Below the pieces are notes generated by a model. It was not told where the DNA came from. It saw only the letters and a program-made list of their open reading frames with translations, and made no database searches. DNA of 64,000 nucleotides from Alisma plantago-aquatica (Eukaryota; Streptophyta; Magnoliopsida; Alismatales; Alismataceae): contig OY856409.1 in NCBI GenBank assembly GCA_963693085.1, positions 520,439,303 to 520,503,302 on the forward strand. Reading direction: 5' to 3'. Made by a program: the position numbers and the translations under genes. The number at the start of each line of letters is the position of its first letter. The first letter of the stretch is position 1. Of the stretch, positions 21,459-33,190 are shown in pieces.

Positions 21459-23866
21459 GGTATATGATACCAAGATATGGATATGTCATATATGATATGC
21501 AATATCCACAAAGAAGTGATGGCTTTTGTGAAAGGACCAAGAAAGAAGTACCCATCATTGGAGCAAGTGTTGCTACCATAGATAGGAGTATCTTTCAGTT
21601 TATTTCAGCCTAAAGAGCATGAAATAGAGTTGAGAACTGCTATTTCATATATTGCCAATAGATAGAAACACTTTATTTTTGCATATTGTATGACAATGAT
21701 GGCAATTAATAAAGTTGATGTTTCAATCTTAAAGATATGATCTTTGTGGCAATGCCTTGTTTATCTTGTGACACATGGTATGCATAAGATAAAATGATAC
21801 CTAAAGTTATTGATAACTCAAACAATCAAATTAGCATCAACCATGAGAAATTCATTTCTAGTTTCCATGTGATGGATAAATCTAGACTCTTTTGGTTAGA
21901 GAACCAGTAAGAGACATGAATATCTTAGACATGATTAATCAATCTTCACTAAAGGTAGTGGGAGAATGATTATCCTATTAGGTATGATACATATGATGTA
22001 TTAACATACCTATTGGAACAAATGCTAATACTTTAAATGGTGTTTAGAGAAATACCAATATGAATATCTTGAAGTGTTCAAGAATATCATAGATGAAGTA
22101 CAAATTTGGTAAAGTGTTAATTCTTGATGAGATCAATGAATGAAATACTTGGACCAAATGTTTGAGATCCTTATGAGTGATTATGATAGTGTATCATAGT
22201 GAACTCATGATTAAGGCATGGTGATGTATAAATCAAGAAGGAATCATACTCTAAGGAGTTATAGAATGATTATCAAATAACTGAATTCTTCTTAATAAAA
22301 GAATACCCCACACTAATAAAGGACATTAAGAGTTGTGAGTTCTTATATCCTTGATAGATACACCTCAATTATCTATGTGATGAGTTTTTCATGTAATGAG
22401 TCAACTATCCAGATGAATATGAGGAACCGGATTTTGAGTTATGGTATATGACCATTACATCCTAAATGACTTCCATGTGAACCATAAGGTATGACCTTGA
22501 TGGTAGCACTCATTGGATGGAAATCCACAAGTGCAAATAAGTCTTAAGCGTTAAGACACATGGATAACATTTTGAGAAGGATGATGCTTGTTGATGACAA
22601 CTTAATGACTAAGACATTTGGTATATGGATACTAAAACCGCATTCCTATGAGGAATAAAACAAGGATGTGTATGTGACACAACCTATAAGGTTTATGAAT
22701 CCACTAATGCAAATGAAGTCTATAAGTTACAATGAACTAATCAATGTGATTGATTGAGTACAAGCAACTCAAAATTGGATCTTTACTTTGATGATATAGT
22801 TAAAGGGTTTGACTGATATGTCAAAGATAAAGAAGGGATCTGTGATTTAGTGGGAGTGTATTCACATTCCACATGTTGATGTGAAATGGAAATGTTCTAG
22901 AATGGAAATCCAAAAGTGGAAATTATTTTAAGGAAGATAGAGATGTTTCCTATGTGATAGGAATAGAGATATATAGAGATAGTTCTCAAAAACCTCTTGA
23001 CCTGAAAAGAGAAAGCATACATTGGCAATCTGTACTGAAGGGTTCAGTATGCACAGATTCAGTGGGAGAAAACTTGTCCATGCTACAGGGAGTTAGTATC
23101 CCAAGGCCAAGTGTCCAATTCTTATGAAGAATGGAAACACTAAGAATAGATATGGATCTATCATGTATGTAATCATCCCATTATCTTGCATGTATCGACA
23201 TGGCAAGAACAAAATGCATTCATCATCTTGTATGTAGGACATGGCAATATGATGTGATCATCCTGATAACTCATATGTGAGACATGACGAGTGGATGTAT
23301 GTCTTCTTCCAATAAGGGTTACTGGAATACCATGAGAACTTGATAAGTACTTGATAAGTACTAGTTCTATGGAGATAAGAAAGAGTTCAGTGTAAAGAGT
23401 TACATTGATGTGAACTTCCAAAAAGGACAAAAAATTAATCACAAAATATATATATGATATATAAAAGTGAAAGTTTGTTGATAATTGGAAGTGTTCCAAT
23501 AAAACCATTTAAAAGGGAATGCCAAGTGTCTATGCGTTAGAGAACAACAGTGGATACTATATGGATCTGGAAGTTCATGAGATGAACTTATAGATATTCT
23601 GCTCATTGATGACAAGTATGGAATCCTTGATCATGCAATGTGTCTAAGAATTAGCAAAGGAATACTAGATCACATATTACGGCAACTCCATCTCATACGT
23701 GTGACGTACAATGAAGAGATGTGAGACATGCAATTTATACTGACTTTGGCAAGGTGTTGCCATAACTCACTATGTTGTCACAAGAGCACAATAACATGTG
23801 GGACATGTTTGAAGATCACTATGAATATGATTCAAGGGTGATTGGCTCGTAGTGCAAGTGGGAGTC
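21459..23866 (+). pseudogene. Angela-1 internally deleted pol remnant
   Basis: No protease or integrase motif is found. After gag comes non-coding sequence (around 21640-21780), then a shortened reverse transcriptase: LTLMV/PIGWKS-type words near 22490, a jump to DTKTAFL at about 22630, an in-frame TGA at 22649-22651, then QGCVCDTTYKVYES in place of the usual DVYMTQPKGF segment. The catalytic YVDD is not seen. Near 23640-23760 are RNase H C-terminal traces (an HLIR-like segment, then TDFGKV). Angela-3 has the same junctions and the same TGA, so the damage predates transposition. Confidence 0.7.
23850..23866 (+). promoter_or_regulatory. Angela-1 polypurine tract
   Basis: TAGTGCAAGTGGGAGTC lies directly upstream of the TGTTGG start of the 3' LTR and matches the tracts of Angela-3 and Angela-4. 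Confidence 0.7.
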
Positions 23867-26112
23867 TGTTGGTATGTATGCCCTGAGAGCCAATCATGGG
23901 ATGATTGGTGGGATACATTAAGATTGATATGATAAACATCAAAAGGCAAGCTTCCAATTCTTTCTGGTGCAGTCATGTGAGATAGTGATAGAACAGATTG
24001 AGTGTCTAGAGAATGACAGTACTCAATGACATATGCTTTCAGGTTGAGGACCTGAACGATGAGATCATACGGATGCTAAGAGTTTGTACATTCTTGTTAT
24101 GTCCCTAGTCGGATGTCATTGTGTAAGGTAGATAGACAGCAATGACACACAAGACTAGATTGTGGTGTTGGTTGATGACAAAATCTCATTAGTCATGATA
24201 TAGAGATATCAAACCAAACACATAGGTACTTGTTTGAGAACAAGTGTACCGGTCAGACCCACTGTGAGTTTGACACATGGAACCATGACATGGTAGTCAC
24301 AGTCAGTACTCACAGTGATGGTGGTGAGTGTGATTCTTTGACCTGAAATCACTACACTCAACACACGTCGTTGGGCACACTTTGACATCATCAAATGCAG
24401 TCCTGAAACATGGGTTGTTATAAAGGTGATGATTGGGTGGCTTTGACACATGGGGCTTTTGAGGGGTGAGTGATAGATATGGGATTTGTCCCTCCTGAGG
24501 GAGTTTGATATCCAAGGCCACTTGATGAGTAGGATTGAAATAGGCGTGCGCACGCATGTGTGAATCAGTATGTGATATTGATGTCATACATATCTCATCC
24601 AATCTACTCTGAGATCAAGAAAGTGAATGAACGTTAACAGGATGATGGTCCCATGCCTCGAGTTCATTTGGGATATCAGTGATAAAGGAATTATACATTC
24701 GCTATAACACCATTCACGGATTGTAGGATTTAAAGTTGTTCTCCAACTTTCTATTTCACTTGGGTAGCACTGATGTGTGACTAGGCACCGCTCTTTGCTT
24801 TTGAAGTCATAAGTGTTATGGACTTTCACTGCCAACGTGAAAAGGACCTGCAGGGTCACACACATAGGATTTAACCTGGAAGAGGAGTTTTGTCCACAAA
24901 CAATGTTTAGATTGATTACTAAAGGAGTTTAGTAGTTCAGTTAAACACTCAATTAATTGATAGCTCAAAATCATAGTGTTCAAGGTGTTAGATAGATTGA
25001 TTAGAGTATCAGATTGATTGAAACCGCAATTGACTGATTCTGCACAATCTGCACTCCCAACCGATCGGCTCATCAGATGAACCGATCGGCTCAGCTTGGT
25101 GAATCGGTCGGCTTAGGTTGTGAGTCGATCGGCTCATGGACAGGGTGAAACAATCGCTTCAAGTGTTGAAACGATCGGTTCAACTGTTGCAACCGAGCAA
25201 GTTGGGAAAGTCATATTGGTGAGAATTTTCCTTTCGTTTCACTTGCCCAATTTGATTGGGAAAAGGATTGGTATTTGATACCAATTAGAAACAAAAGAGG
25301 GAAAGTTGATTGGGAACTGATCAAGACCACAAACTGATCGGTTCAGAAAGTGAACCGACCATTTCATGGGTCCCAACCGATCGGTTGAGTGTCAACCAAA
25401 CGACTCAGATCCCCAACTGACCATTTCAGAAATGAAACAATCGGTTCAGTTTGCGAGTTGGTTGTTTTTGTGGAAAATCTCGAACCCTTCTACTCCTGCT
25501 TTTAGTCCCGCATTGCCTGGGATGGAAAACCCTATCCCATGACCCTCCTATATATAGGGGTATTGGGGGCTTCTCAAAGTACAACTCAGTGCAAACCAGT
25601 TGCTCTGCAAAGTTGTCATTCTCTTTGGTTTTGGTAACCGAGAGAGCCTGAGCAAGTGCTACCCGATAAGGGAGGCATAGCAAGGGAAAGACAACTGTAG
25701 TTGCGACTGGTGGTAGGAGAGTGTGTTGGCGACTAGTACACTGATAGGAGGGTGCGACTCCTTCCAATTCCTTGTGGGACAAGGAGATTGGAGTTCCAGG
25801 TGGTCCGTGTGGACTACTTCAGAGGCGGGAGGTTTTTGCCGCTCGGAGGACAACTGTCAATCCCGACAGTCCCGGTGAGACCAGGAGTCGTCAGTCCCGG
25901 TGCGAAGAGTAGCTGCACAGACACTGTCCAAGACTGGAGGTGAAGACCACGCAAGGCGTGAGGTATTGTCGCCGAGCAAGCCTCGGGACAAGGTATGATT
26001 CCACAAACCATCATTTCCTATTGTATAGACGTTGACGTGTTTCCTTGTTCTGGGTTTGGGGAGGAAATTTTTTTGTTTCCGCTGCCTTATCTTCCTCCCC
26101 TAAAACCCAACA
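23867..26112 (+). mobile_element. Angela-1 3' LTR
   Basis: A 2246-bp LTR with intact TGTTGG and CCAACA termini, the CCGATCGG array at about 25055-25445 and a TATA box at 25547-25558. It keeps the ancestral order of the block inverted in the 5' LTR (here 23941-24407). It is followed by the CGAAC duplication. Confidence 0.93.
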
Positions 26113-26559
26113 CGAACTTCTTATAAAACTCCCATTGGGACTACACCTTTTCGATAAATATATGGAAAGGCTTGCCACCTACCAGTCAAACTGGAACACA
26201 AGGCATGGTGGGCAATTAAACAACTGAACTTTGATATGAAAGAAGCTGACCAAGCCATGATTCTGCAACTCCAAGAGCTGGATGAACTCAGGATGATAGC
26301 TTATGAGAATGCACGAATCTACAAAGAACGCACAAAACTTTGGCACGATGGACATATGAAAAGAAAAGGCATACAAGTGGAAGACCAAGTTCTTCTATTC
26401 AACTCAAGGTTGAAGTTATTCCCAAGAAAACTCCACTCATGCTGGTCTGGACCATATATCGACAAGAGCTTCTCCCCACATGGTGCCTTCTCATTATGGA
26501 GTGAAAAGTCAGGTGAATTTGTAACAAATGGTCACCTCTTAAAGAGATATTTCACCTAA
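26113..26559 (+). pseudogene. Athila integrase, C-terminal part
   Basis: The Athila frame resumes at CGA ACT: TSYKTPIGTTPFR, an in-frame TAA at 26155-26157, then YGKACHLPVKLEHKAWWAI, NFDMKEADQAM, LDELRMIAYENARIYKER, VLLFNSRLKLFPRKL and WSGPY, ending at 26559. These are C-terminal integrase landmarks of Athila elements, and the frame is in phase with the part before 17007 once Angela-1 and one CGAAC are removed. The first five bases are the right copy of the target-site duplication. Confidence 0.92.
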
Positions 26560-28088
26560 ACTGACATAAGCACTAAAGCAACACTGGAACTCACTGATCC
26601 AAAGGATCTACCGTAAATCTTAAGGGCTCAGTCGAGCCATCAACATAAAACAAAGGAGATTGTCGAGAGGCAACCCGACCAATAAATTTGTTTTACTTTT
26701 CTTTTCATATTAGAATGATTCTTTAATTTTGCTTTTACCTTCTAGTTAATTTTTCATTAAATAAAATTCACATCGCGAGATGCTATTTTAAGATCTAATT
26801 GCTCTTTACTTTGAGATTTTCAGATAAGAGGATGCATGCTGATTGGAACGCAACCACATCTGGTGGTCAATCTGGCACGCATTTTCCCCTCCATCTTGGA
26901 TTTAGGGTTTGCTCGGGACGAGCAAATTTCTAAGTTCGGGGTGGAGGGTGGGTGGTATGTATCTTAATTTCCACCTACACCCATCCTTTTCATACTTAAG
27001 TTTTCACTGTCACATTCTTGATAAAAAAATTCAAAATTTCCAAACTTCTTTAATGTTTTTCAAGAAATTGAACAGATACTTGATGAATTTTTGACACTTC
27101 CTATTTCATTAATAGTCACTCTCCAACCTACTATGCATTTTAAATCATTATATCCTCCTTATTCGAAGTAAATCCTCAAAAGGACCACTTTTTGAAATAA
27201 AGCCTTTTTTATTGAAATCATCTTGTGAAGCTTATGATTCCTAACGTCATGATACTTTTGCAAAATTGATAAGTGTTTGTCAAATTGATAGGGATCAAAC
27301 ATGTCGTGCTTCCTAATTGACTAGTGGAACAATAACATGGAATCCCCACCAGATCCTCATCAGGTCATTATTTGAGCAGAGTACGATAAAGAGAACAACC
27401 TGGTGCACTGAATTGTAAATCAAGTTGCATTCTGATCTGAAATCTCTTCTACACTTCTTCTATCACCTTCATATCCCTCCATCCATAAAAAAGAAACAAA
27501 ATAGCCAAAAGGGTGCCAAACCCTAAGTTCGGGGTGGCACACCACTTCCCTCTATATCCGCTTCTTACATACCCCTCGCAAATAAATAGGGGCGTACCAC
27601 CGAAAATGCAATCTCGAGTCGAATAGAGGAGAGATTCACACAAAAAATGTAATAAATGAAATTGCAAAAATAATAAAAATCTCGAGTCGAATAGAGAAGA
27701 GATTTATTTCTTCCTTCCATACCATCATTCACTCCCTTTTCTACCTAATGGCACAATGATTGCCTACCCTATCCTAAAAAACATCAGTGTCAGATCAAAT
27801 GCACACTTGTTGTTCCACGGGCGTCTCTGGACTCTTACAAAACTCTTTGACATGCTTGTTGTTGGAAAAAGTGAGGAGGAAGTGATTTTGGAAAACGAAC
27901 TCAGGAACAAAGATATGGTAAGATGTGTTTAGTAGTCTTAGGAGGTTGAGATACTGAGTCATATTGAGCAGAAAAAAATATTCATGATGTGAAGATGAAG
28001 TAATCATATGAATTGAAAGTATTCATTTGGCGACTGTTTCATATTTTGTGTTACTCGAGGACGAGAAACATTTAAGTTTGGGGTATTT
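26560..28088 (+). other. Athila non-coding tail (no envelope frame)
   Basis: Some Athila elements have an envelope-like gene here; I see no frame longer than about 60-70 residues with any such feature. Two GAGGACGAG-AAGTTTGGGG-type words occur: CTCGGGACGAGCAAATTTC then AAGTTCGGGGTGG at about 26914-26947, and CTCGAGGACGAGAAAC then AAGTTTGGGGTATTT at about 28053-28088. The second is the expected polypurine tract next to the LTR. A short direct repeat, CTCGAGTCGAATAGAG, lies at about 27612 and 27682. Confidence 0.6.
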
Positions 28089-30651
28089 TGATGAATGTAT
28101 ATTCATCATGGAATTCAATTATCACTTTGGGACAAATTCAACTATATATATACAATTTCACTCATTAAATATCAATATGAATCATAATGTGCAAAACTAC
28201 TTAATTGATTCGATTATCAAGGTCTTAACTAAATTTATGTTGACTTAATGTAGGTCTTGATAAAGCTGAACAATCAGTTGGGGCCCATCCTCACTCATCC
28301 TTGGTTTTGTCCAATCGATCTAACCAAGCGAATCCATCCATTTGGTCTCAAGACCGTGTGAGCCCATTCGGTCTCAAGACCATTTGAGCCCATTCAGTCT
28401 CAAGACTGTGTGAGCCCATTCGGTCTCAAGACCATTTGAGCCCATTCGTTCTCAAGACTGATAGACCAGCAGAGACCGATTGGAGGCACAACTCAGCCAT
28501 AAGGGATCGAGCGGTGCATGAATTCAAGATCTTGAAGTAGAGCCTAGACCACGGCCATGGTGGTTCAAAACGATCGTGGTCCACTATCATCATCATGACC
28601 GTGTGATGAGGCCACGACCATGGTAAATCATCCCTAACGCCTAAGCTCTCACTCACCACGACTGTGGTCGTCGAGCCACGATCATGGCACCTTACCTGCA
28701 TCGACCCTCTCTCACCCACCACGCCCGTGCAAGGCGGCACGGCTGTGGGACAGTAGAATTACCACGACCATAGTGCCTCACCATGGCCGTGGTGTGTCGT
28801 CTCCTACCTATGACAACACCATCCATGCCGTCGAACCTACTTCTTTCCATTACCAACCAGCCACTACATCTCCACAGCACCTCTCTTCCCTCCACCGCCC
28901 ACCTGTGACAACCAGGTCGGGCACCCTTGCTACCTTCCTCCACACCGAACACACATCAGATGCATTGCCTCTTCCCTCCACTATTGGCATGGCAACCTGA
29001 TCCATGACAGCAACATCACCATCACCATCCGACACGGCCATGCCGCCGCCACCGACCAAATGGTCCCATACCGTTTGGACAATCGAGCAGATGAAATTGT
29101 TTGGATCAGCAAGGAATGAAGATCATTTGAGCATGATGGGTATGCGGACTATTTGCTACTACTCATAGCAAGACTGTTTGGGTCATTGAGCAGTGAAGAC
29201 TGAACGGTGAGCAAAACCAAGAAGCCTCTCACAGTTTCAAGACCATGAGGCCTCTCACGGTATCAAGACCAAGAGGAGCAAGACCACAAGGCTACAAACC
29301 GTTTGGGCAATACACTTCTAAACCATTTGGAAAAGTAATGCCAAGACCGAATGGACCCTGGTCATGACACCGTTTGCTGCTAAAATTGCCAGACCGTTTG
29401 GCCATAAATAACAATAAACCGTTTGAGAAAGAAAATATATCCTAAACTATTTGATTCACACCAAGACCGTTTGGGGTCAGTCTTGTGCCTAGAAATAGGA
29501 CCCCAAGGGTCCCCATTTGGGCATCGGTTCCAGGACGCTGACAGGCTGCCTCTACACAGGTCCGATCCAAATCCAGTCCAGTCTGCACCGGTTTATTTCC
29601 ACCTACTGCATGTGCTACAACCAAGGAGGCTGAGGAGAGAAGGAAGACAGAGTAAGGGAGACTGTCCGGTCTGTCTTGGTATCTCCCGTTTGCATCTAGA
29701 TCTGCTCTGAAATGACGTAGAAGGTCGTATCTTCTTCACTGTGCTGCAAATACCTTCTGCATCGAGTTCATGGAAGATTTCTCCTTCTTTCTCATTCTTC
29801 TTGTTTCTTACATCATGAGCGAGTAGTACCTTTTCGCTGGGGTGCGAGGACTAGCCCCGTTGCCCATGCAAATCATGTTCTTTTGTTAAACTCTCCATGG
29901 CAATGTATATAATTTTGCACTTCATTGTTAGTTGGTATGTTTGTAGTTGATCATCTACTTGCTTTCATCTTATTCTTTTCTATATTGCGAAACCTTCTAT
30001 ATGTGGGACAGAATGGCAGTTTACAAAGCTCGACTCTTTGATGAGAACTTCTGATAAGATTCCTTGAGGTCGTAAGTGTATGATCCGTTAGGGGACGAGA
30101 CATCTAGCCTACGGCGACGCTTCTATGGTCTAAACATCCCTCAGGGAGGACCACAACCTTAGTTGGATTTTGTATCATCTTTGTTTATCGTCGATGTAAG
30201 TTTGTAGATCTCTCACCTACTTGCTTATCGATTAATGCGGTTGACCCCCAAACTAGAAATAGAATGGGATTTTTTCAGAGCCGTAAGTAAGTGATCTGGT
30301 TGGTGACGAGACATCTGATGCCTAAGGCGATGCTTACGTGAACCTAACGCCCTTACGGGGGGTTCTGCAATAGCTCTTTTTGGATTGATATATCTTGCCA
30401 GGTTTGTTTGTGATTGAATGTGTTTGCATGTGTAGCGGTGGTGAAACTTGATACCATCCCGACGATTCCATATCATTGATCTAAATCCAACCTTAATTCA
30501 GCTTTTACTTTCTTGCAATTAGTTTAATTAACCTCAAATCAACCAATCGTTCTAAATATTAGTTTTACTTGAGCTAGATTTGATTGATAAGGATTCTTAA
30601 AAATGTTATCCTTTGGGTTCGATCCTTAACTATACTGTGATAAGACTCGTC
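28089..30651 (+). mobile_element. Athila right LTR, 5' part
   Basis: It begins TGATGAATG after the polypurine tract and contains the CCGTTTGG array (about 28340-29480), a damaged TATA box and the U5 repeats. It continues past the point where the left LTR is cut, to GACTCGTC at 30651, where a copia element is inserted. The remaining 95 bp are at 37940-38034, giving about 2.66 kb in total. Confidence 0.82.
28490..29065. repeat. GC-richer CCACGGCCATGG block unique to the right LTR
   Basis: This part has no counterpart in the left LTR. It carries about nine CCACGACCATGG/CCATGGCCGTGG near-palindromes, for example CCACGGCCATGGTGG at 28549-28563. Base composition is clearly richer in G and C than the flanks. 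Open frames here reflect composition, not genes. Confidence 0.7.
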
Positions 30652-32063
30652 TGTTGGATAAATGGACATCATTTAAATCCCTTTGTTTTGATAATGACAA
30701 ACATTTCATTCTTGTCGATCTAACGTGCTACTTGAGTGTTGCAGGAATAAAGTGGATGATAAATATTTAGAAGATCTATATGCTAAATTGCTTTAATTTC
30801 ATGAATGTAATCAATTGTAAAACTTGTACAAATATATAATGTACAAGTACTTAGACATCATGTAAATCAAGCGTTAGATCTTCCTTAGCAAATCACAACA
30901 CTTAGATAGGTCATCCCCTTCAATAGTGTCACAACTTCACACTCATACACACACTTAATATCTAGTTCAAAACATTGAAACAGGCTCATTCTCGGTCGAC
31001 AAACTCCTCGACCGAGACACTCTCGGTCGAAAAATTCTTCGACTGAGAATGACCCAGGTAGCCGTTAGACACAGCAGACAAAGTAGTTGGGAGTTGGATC
31101 AGAACATTATATACACTTGACTCCAGACAGTCCCTCGATCGACAAAACTTTGACCGACTGGGATCTCGGTCGACAATTCCTCGACCGAGAAGGTCTCTGT
31201 CTGCACTTTTCAGAATTAATTAACTAGCCATTGTTAGTGCAACTAATGGATACCTAATGGCTAGTTGAGCACTTAGAACCCCCTAGAAAGTGTCTAGAAC
31301 ATCATTAAGCATTCATAGGCCATTCCTATAAATAGGACAAGCTATAGGACACCCAAAGTACACTTGTGCAATACTTGAGCTTACATACTTGCAATTGGAA
31401 ATCTGTTTTGAGCTATTGAGCAACACTAGCATTGGCTACTCACTTCCCTTACTCTAAATTTGTGTCCTATAGGCTAGCATCTCCTATCCACTAAACCTAC
31501 ACTTCAATACTCATTGGTTAGGAGATCTATATGCTTGATATAGGCAAATCGAGCCTTGTGCTTCAAAGTGGTAATTGTAATTTCCATTTCCTTTCTTGTT
31601 CTTTCTTATTGCTTGTACTCTCCTTGCTACTCCTAGGGTTGGAGGCTGCGGATTAGAGAGGGTTTGATCTTCTTGGTGAAGAAGGAGGTCTTTGGACTAC
31701 TTCTAGAAGGCTGTTGCAACGGGAAGATACTTCAAGAGGAAGGCTACTTCAAGGGGGAGCTTGAAGTTACTTCAAGAAGGCTGCTTCAAGGTTGGTGCAA
31801 CTACTTCAAGGTGAAGGTTTTCCAAAGGGTGTACAAAGTATTGTAATTTTATGTAAATTCCTTGAGAGGTAATAAAATTTAATACTTTCAAAATCCCGGT
31901 TGGGTAAGCAACTGGGTAGTGGATTGACTGCCTTAGTATTTTCTAAGGTTGGATCCACTCTAACCACCTTGTCTCCTTCTTATTATTTCAATTGTGGTTG
32001 TTTGAGTTAAATTACTTTAAAATAATCATAAAACCCTATTCACTCCCCTCTAGTGGTTTTTCA
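30652..32063 (+). mobile_element. SIRE/Tork-like copia 5' LTR
   Basis: 1412 bp from TGTTGG to TTTTTCA. It contains a block of hairpins at 30990-31190 and a TATA box CCTATAAATAGG at 31325-31336 (variant ACTATAAATAGG at 37195-37206 in the 3' LTR). A run of CTTCAAG/GGCTACTTCAAG direct repeats lies at about 31720-31820 in the transcribed part. Confidence 0.93.
30990..31190. repeat. CTCGGTCGA inverted-repeat hairpins in U3
   Basis: TCTCGGTCGA (30990-30999) pairs with TCGACCGAGA (31008-31017), and TCTCGGTCGA (31164-31173) with TCGACCGAGA (31181-31190): perfect 10-bp arms, 7-8-nt loops. A third pair (about 31021-31046) has mismatches. In the 3' LTR the last hairpin (37035-37061) is fully conserved, while each of the other two has a base change. 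Confidence 0.92.
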
Positions 32064-32065
32064 TT

Positions 32066-32077
32066 TGGTATCAGAGC
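32066..32077 (+). promoter_or_regulatory. SIRE/Tork-like copia primer-binding site
   Basis: TGGTATCAGAGC is an exact match to the complement of the initiator tRNA-Met 3' end, two bases after the 5' LTR. Confidence 0.95.
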
Positions 32078-32111
32078 AAGGCTTCAAGGAACTCTAACAA
32101 AGTCTTGAAGA

Positions 32112-33190
32112 ATGGGTGACGGGTTGCTCAACAACCTCAAATTGGAAGGAACACTCGTGGCTAGACCTCCAGCTTTTGATGGAACTAACTACACTTACTG
32201 GAAGAGGAGGATGCAATTTTACTTCCAAGGAATCAGTTGGGACTTATGGAGAATGGTATCAACTGCTTATGAACTTCCTCAAATGGAATATGTAAATTGG
32301 GATGTCAATACGGTAAAGTCTGCCCAAATGAATGCAAAAGTTGTAAGTATACTTTATTGCTCAATTTCTGTTGGTGAGTTTAATAGAATATCAAATTGTG
32401 AAACGGCTTATGAAATATGGCATAGACTTTCTATAACATATGAAGGAACTGTTCAAGTTAAGAATTCTAAAATTGGAATGCTTAAACAGAAATTTGAACA
32501 ATTTCGTATGGATCCAAATGAATCTATTAGTGAAATGTATGCAAACTTTTCTTCCATTTTGAATGGTTTGAATGCTTTAGGAAAAGTATCGCTGAAGAAG
32601 ATCAAGTATCAAAAATCCTTAGGTCTCTTCCTCCCAAATACAATCCCAAGGTGACTGCTATTAAAGAAGCAAATGATCTCACTTGTCTAAGGATGGAACA
32701 ACTTATTGGAAACCTAGAAGCTCATGAGGCAACCTTGGAGGAAGAGGAACGACGAGAGCGTGAACTGCAACAAGGAAGAAAGAAGGATGTGGCTCTAAAA
32801 GCTTCAAAGATCATCACCCAAGAAAGTGATGAAACAAGTGAAGAAGAAGAAGAAGCCCTAATTGTTAATGGTAAGAAATATAGAAGATTTAGATCTAACA
32901 AAATTGCTAGTTCTTCTTCTTCCCCTCCTAGGTGTTTTGAATGTGGAAAGCAAGGACATCTCAAAAATGAATATCCTAAAGAACAGAAAGGAAAGAAAAG
33001 CTCACACAAAAAGAAGGGAGAAAAAGCTTATAAAGCTGCGTGGGATGAGTCAAGCGATAGTGAAAGTAGAGAAGAGAAGGTGGAATGTCTTATGGCAAAA
33101 GAAGATGATGACGATTCCCAAGAGGATTGGGTGTTCGACATTGGATGTTCCAAACACATGACCGGAAACAAAGATGCATTTCAATGGTAA
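32112..33190 (+). pseudogene. SIRE/Tork-like copia gag and protease
   Basis: Gag starts MGDGLLNNLKLEG at 32112 with the UBN2/copia gag pattern (PPAFDGTNYTYWKRRM, AYEIWHRL, GMLKQKFEQF). A one-base loss near 32585 shifts the frame, which continues in another phase up to 33190 (LEAHEATLEEEERRERE, acidic linker, zinc knuckle, protease start). The knuckle CFECGKQGHLKNEYP has Tyr in place of the fourth ligand Cys. The protease motif reads WVFDIGCSKHMTG, where D-(S/T)-G is expected, so the residue after the catalytic Asp is Ile. A deletion after NKDAF removes part of the protease. Gag would bind RNA and form particles; this copy is defective. Confidence 0.88.

Larger units (their letters stand above)
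17008..26112 (+). mobile_element. Angela-1, complete but coding-defective Ty1/copia element
   Basis: A 9.1-kb insertion with LTRs 17008-19250 and 23867-26112, internal region 19251-23866, a 5-bp target-site duplication CGAAC, a primer-binding site next to the left LTR and a purine-rich tract before the right LTR. LTR termini are TGTTGG and CCAACA; the left start is mutated to TTTTGG. The internal region is only 4.6 kb and lacks protease and integrase. In the last 450 bp the two LTRs differ at roughly 5 percent of positions by eye. Confidence 0.93.

Noticed and set aside
26560..28088. An envelope-like gene downstream of Athila integrase
   Set aside because: No frame of adequate length, signal peptide or membrane segment is visible.
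28426..29059. Overlapping frames on both strands in the GC-richer block
   Set aside because: They follow base composition; no domain is recognisable and they overlap each other on opposite strands.
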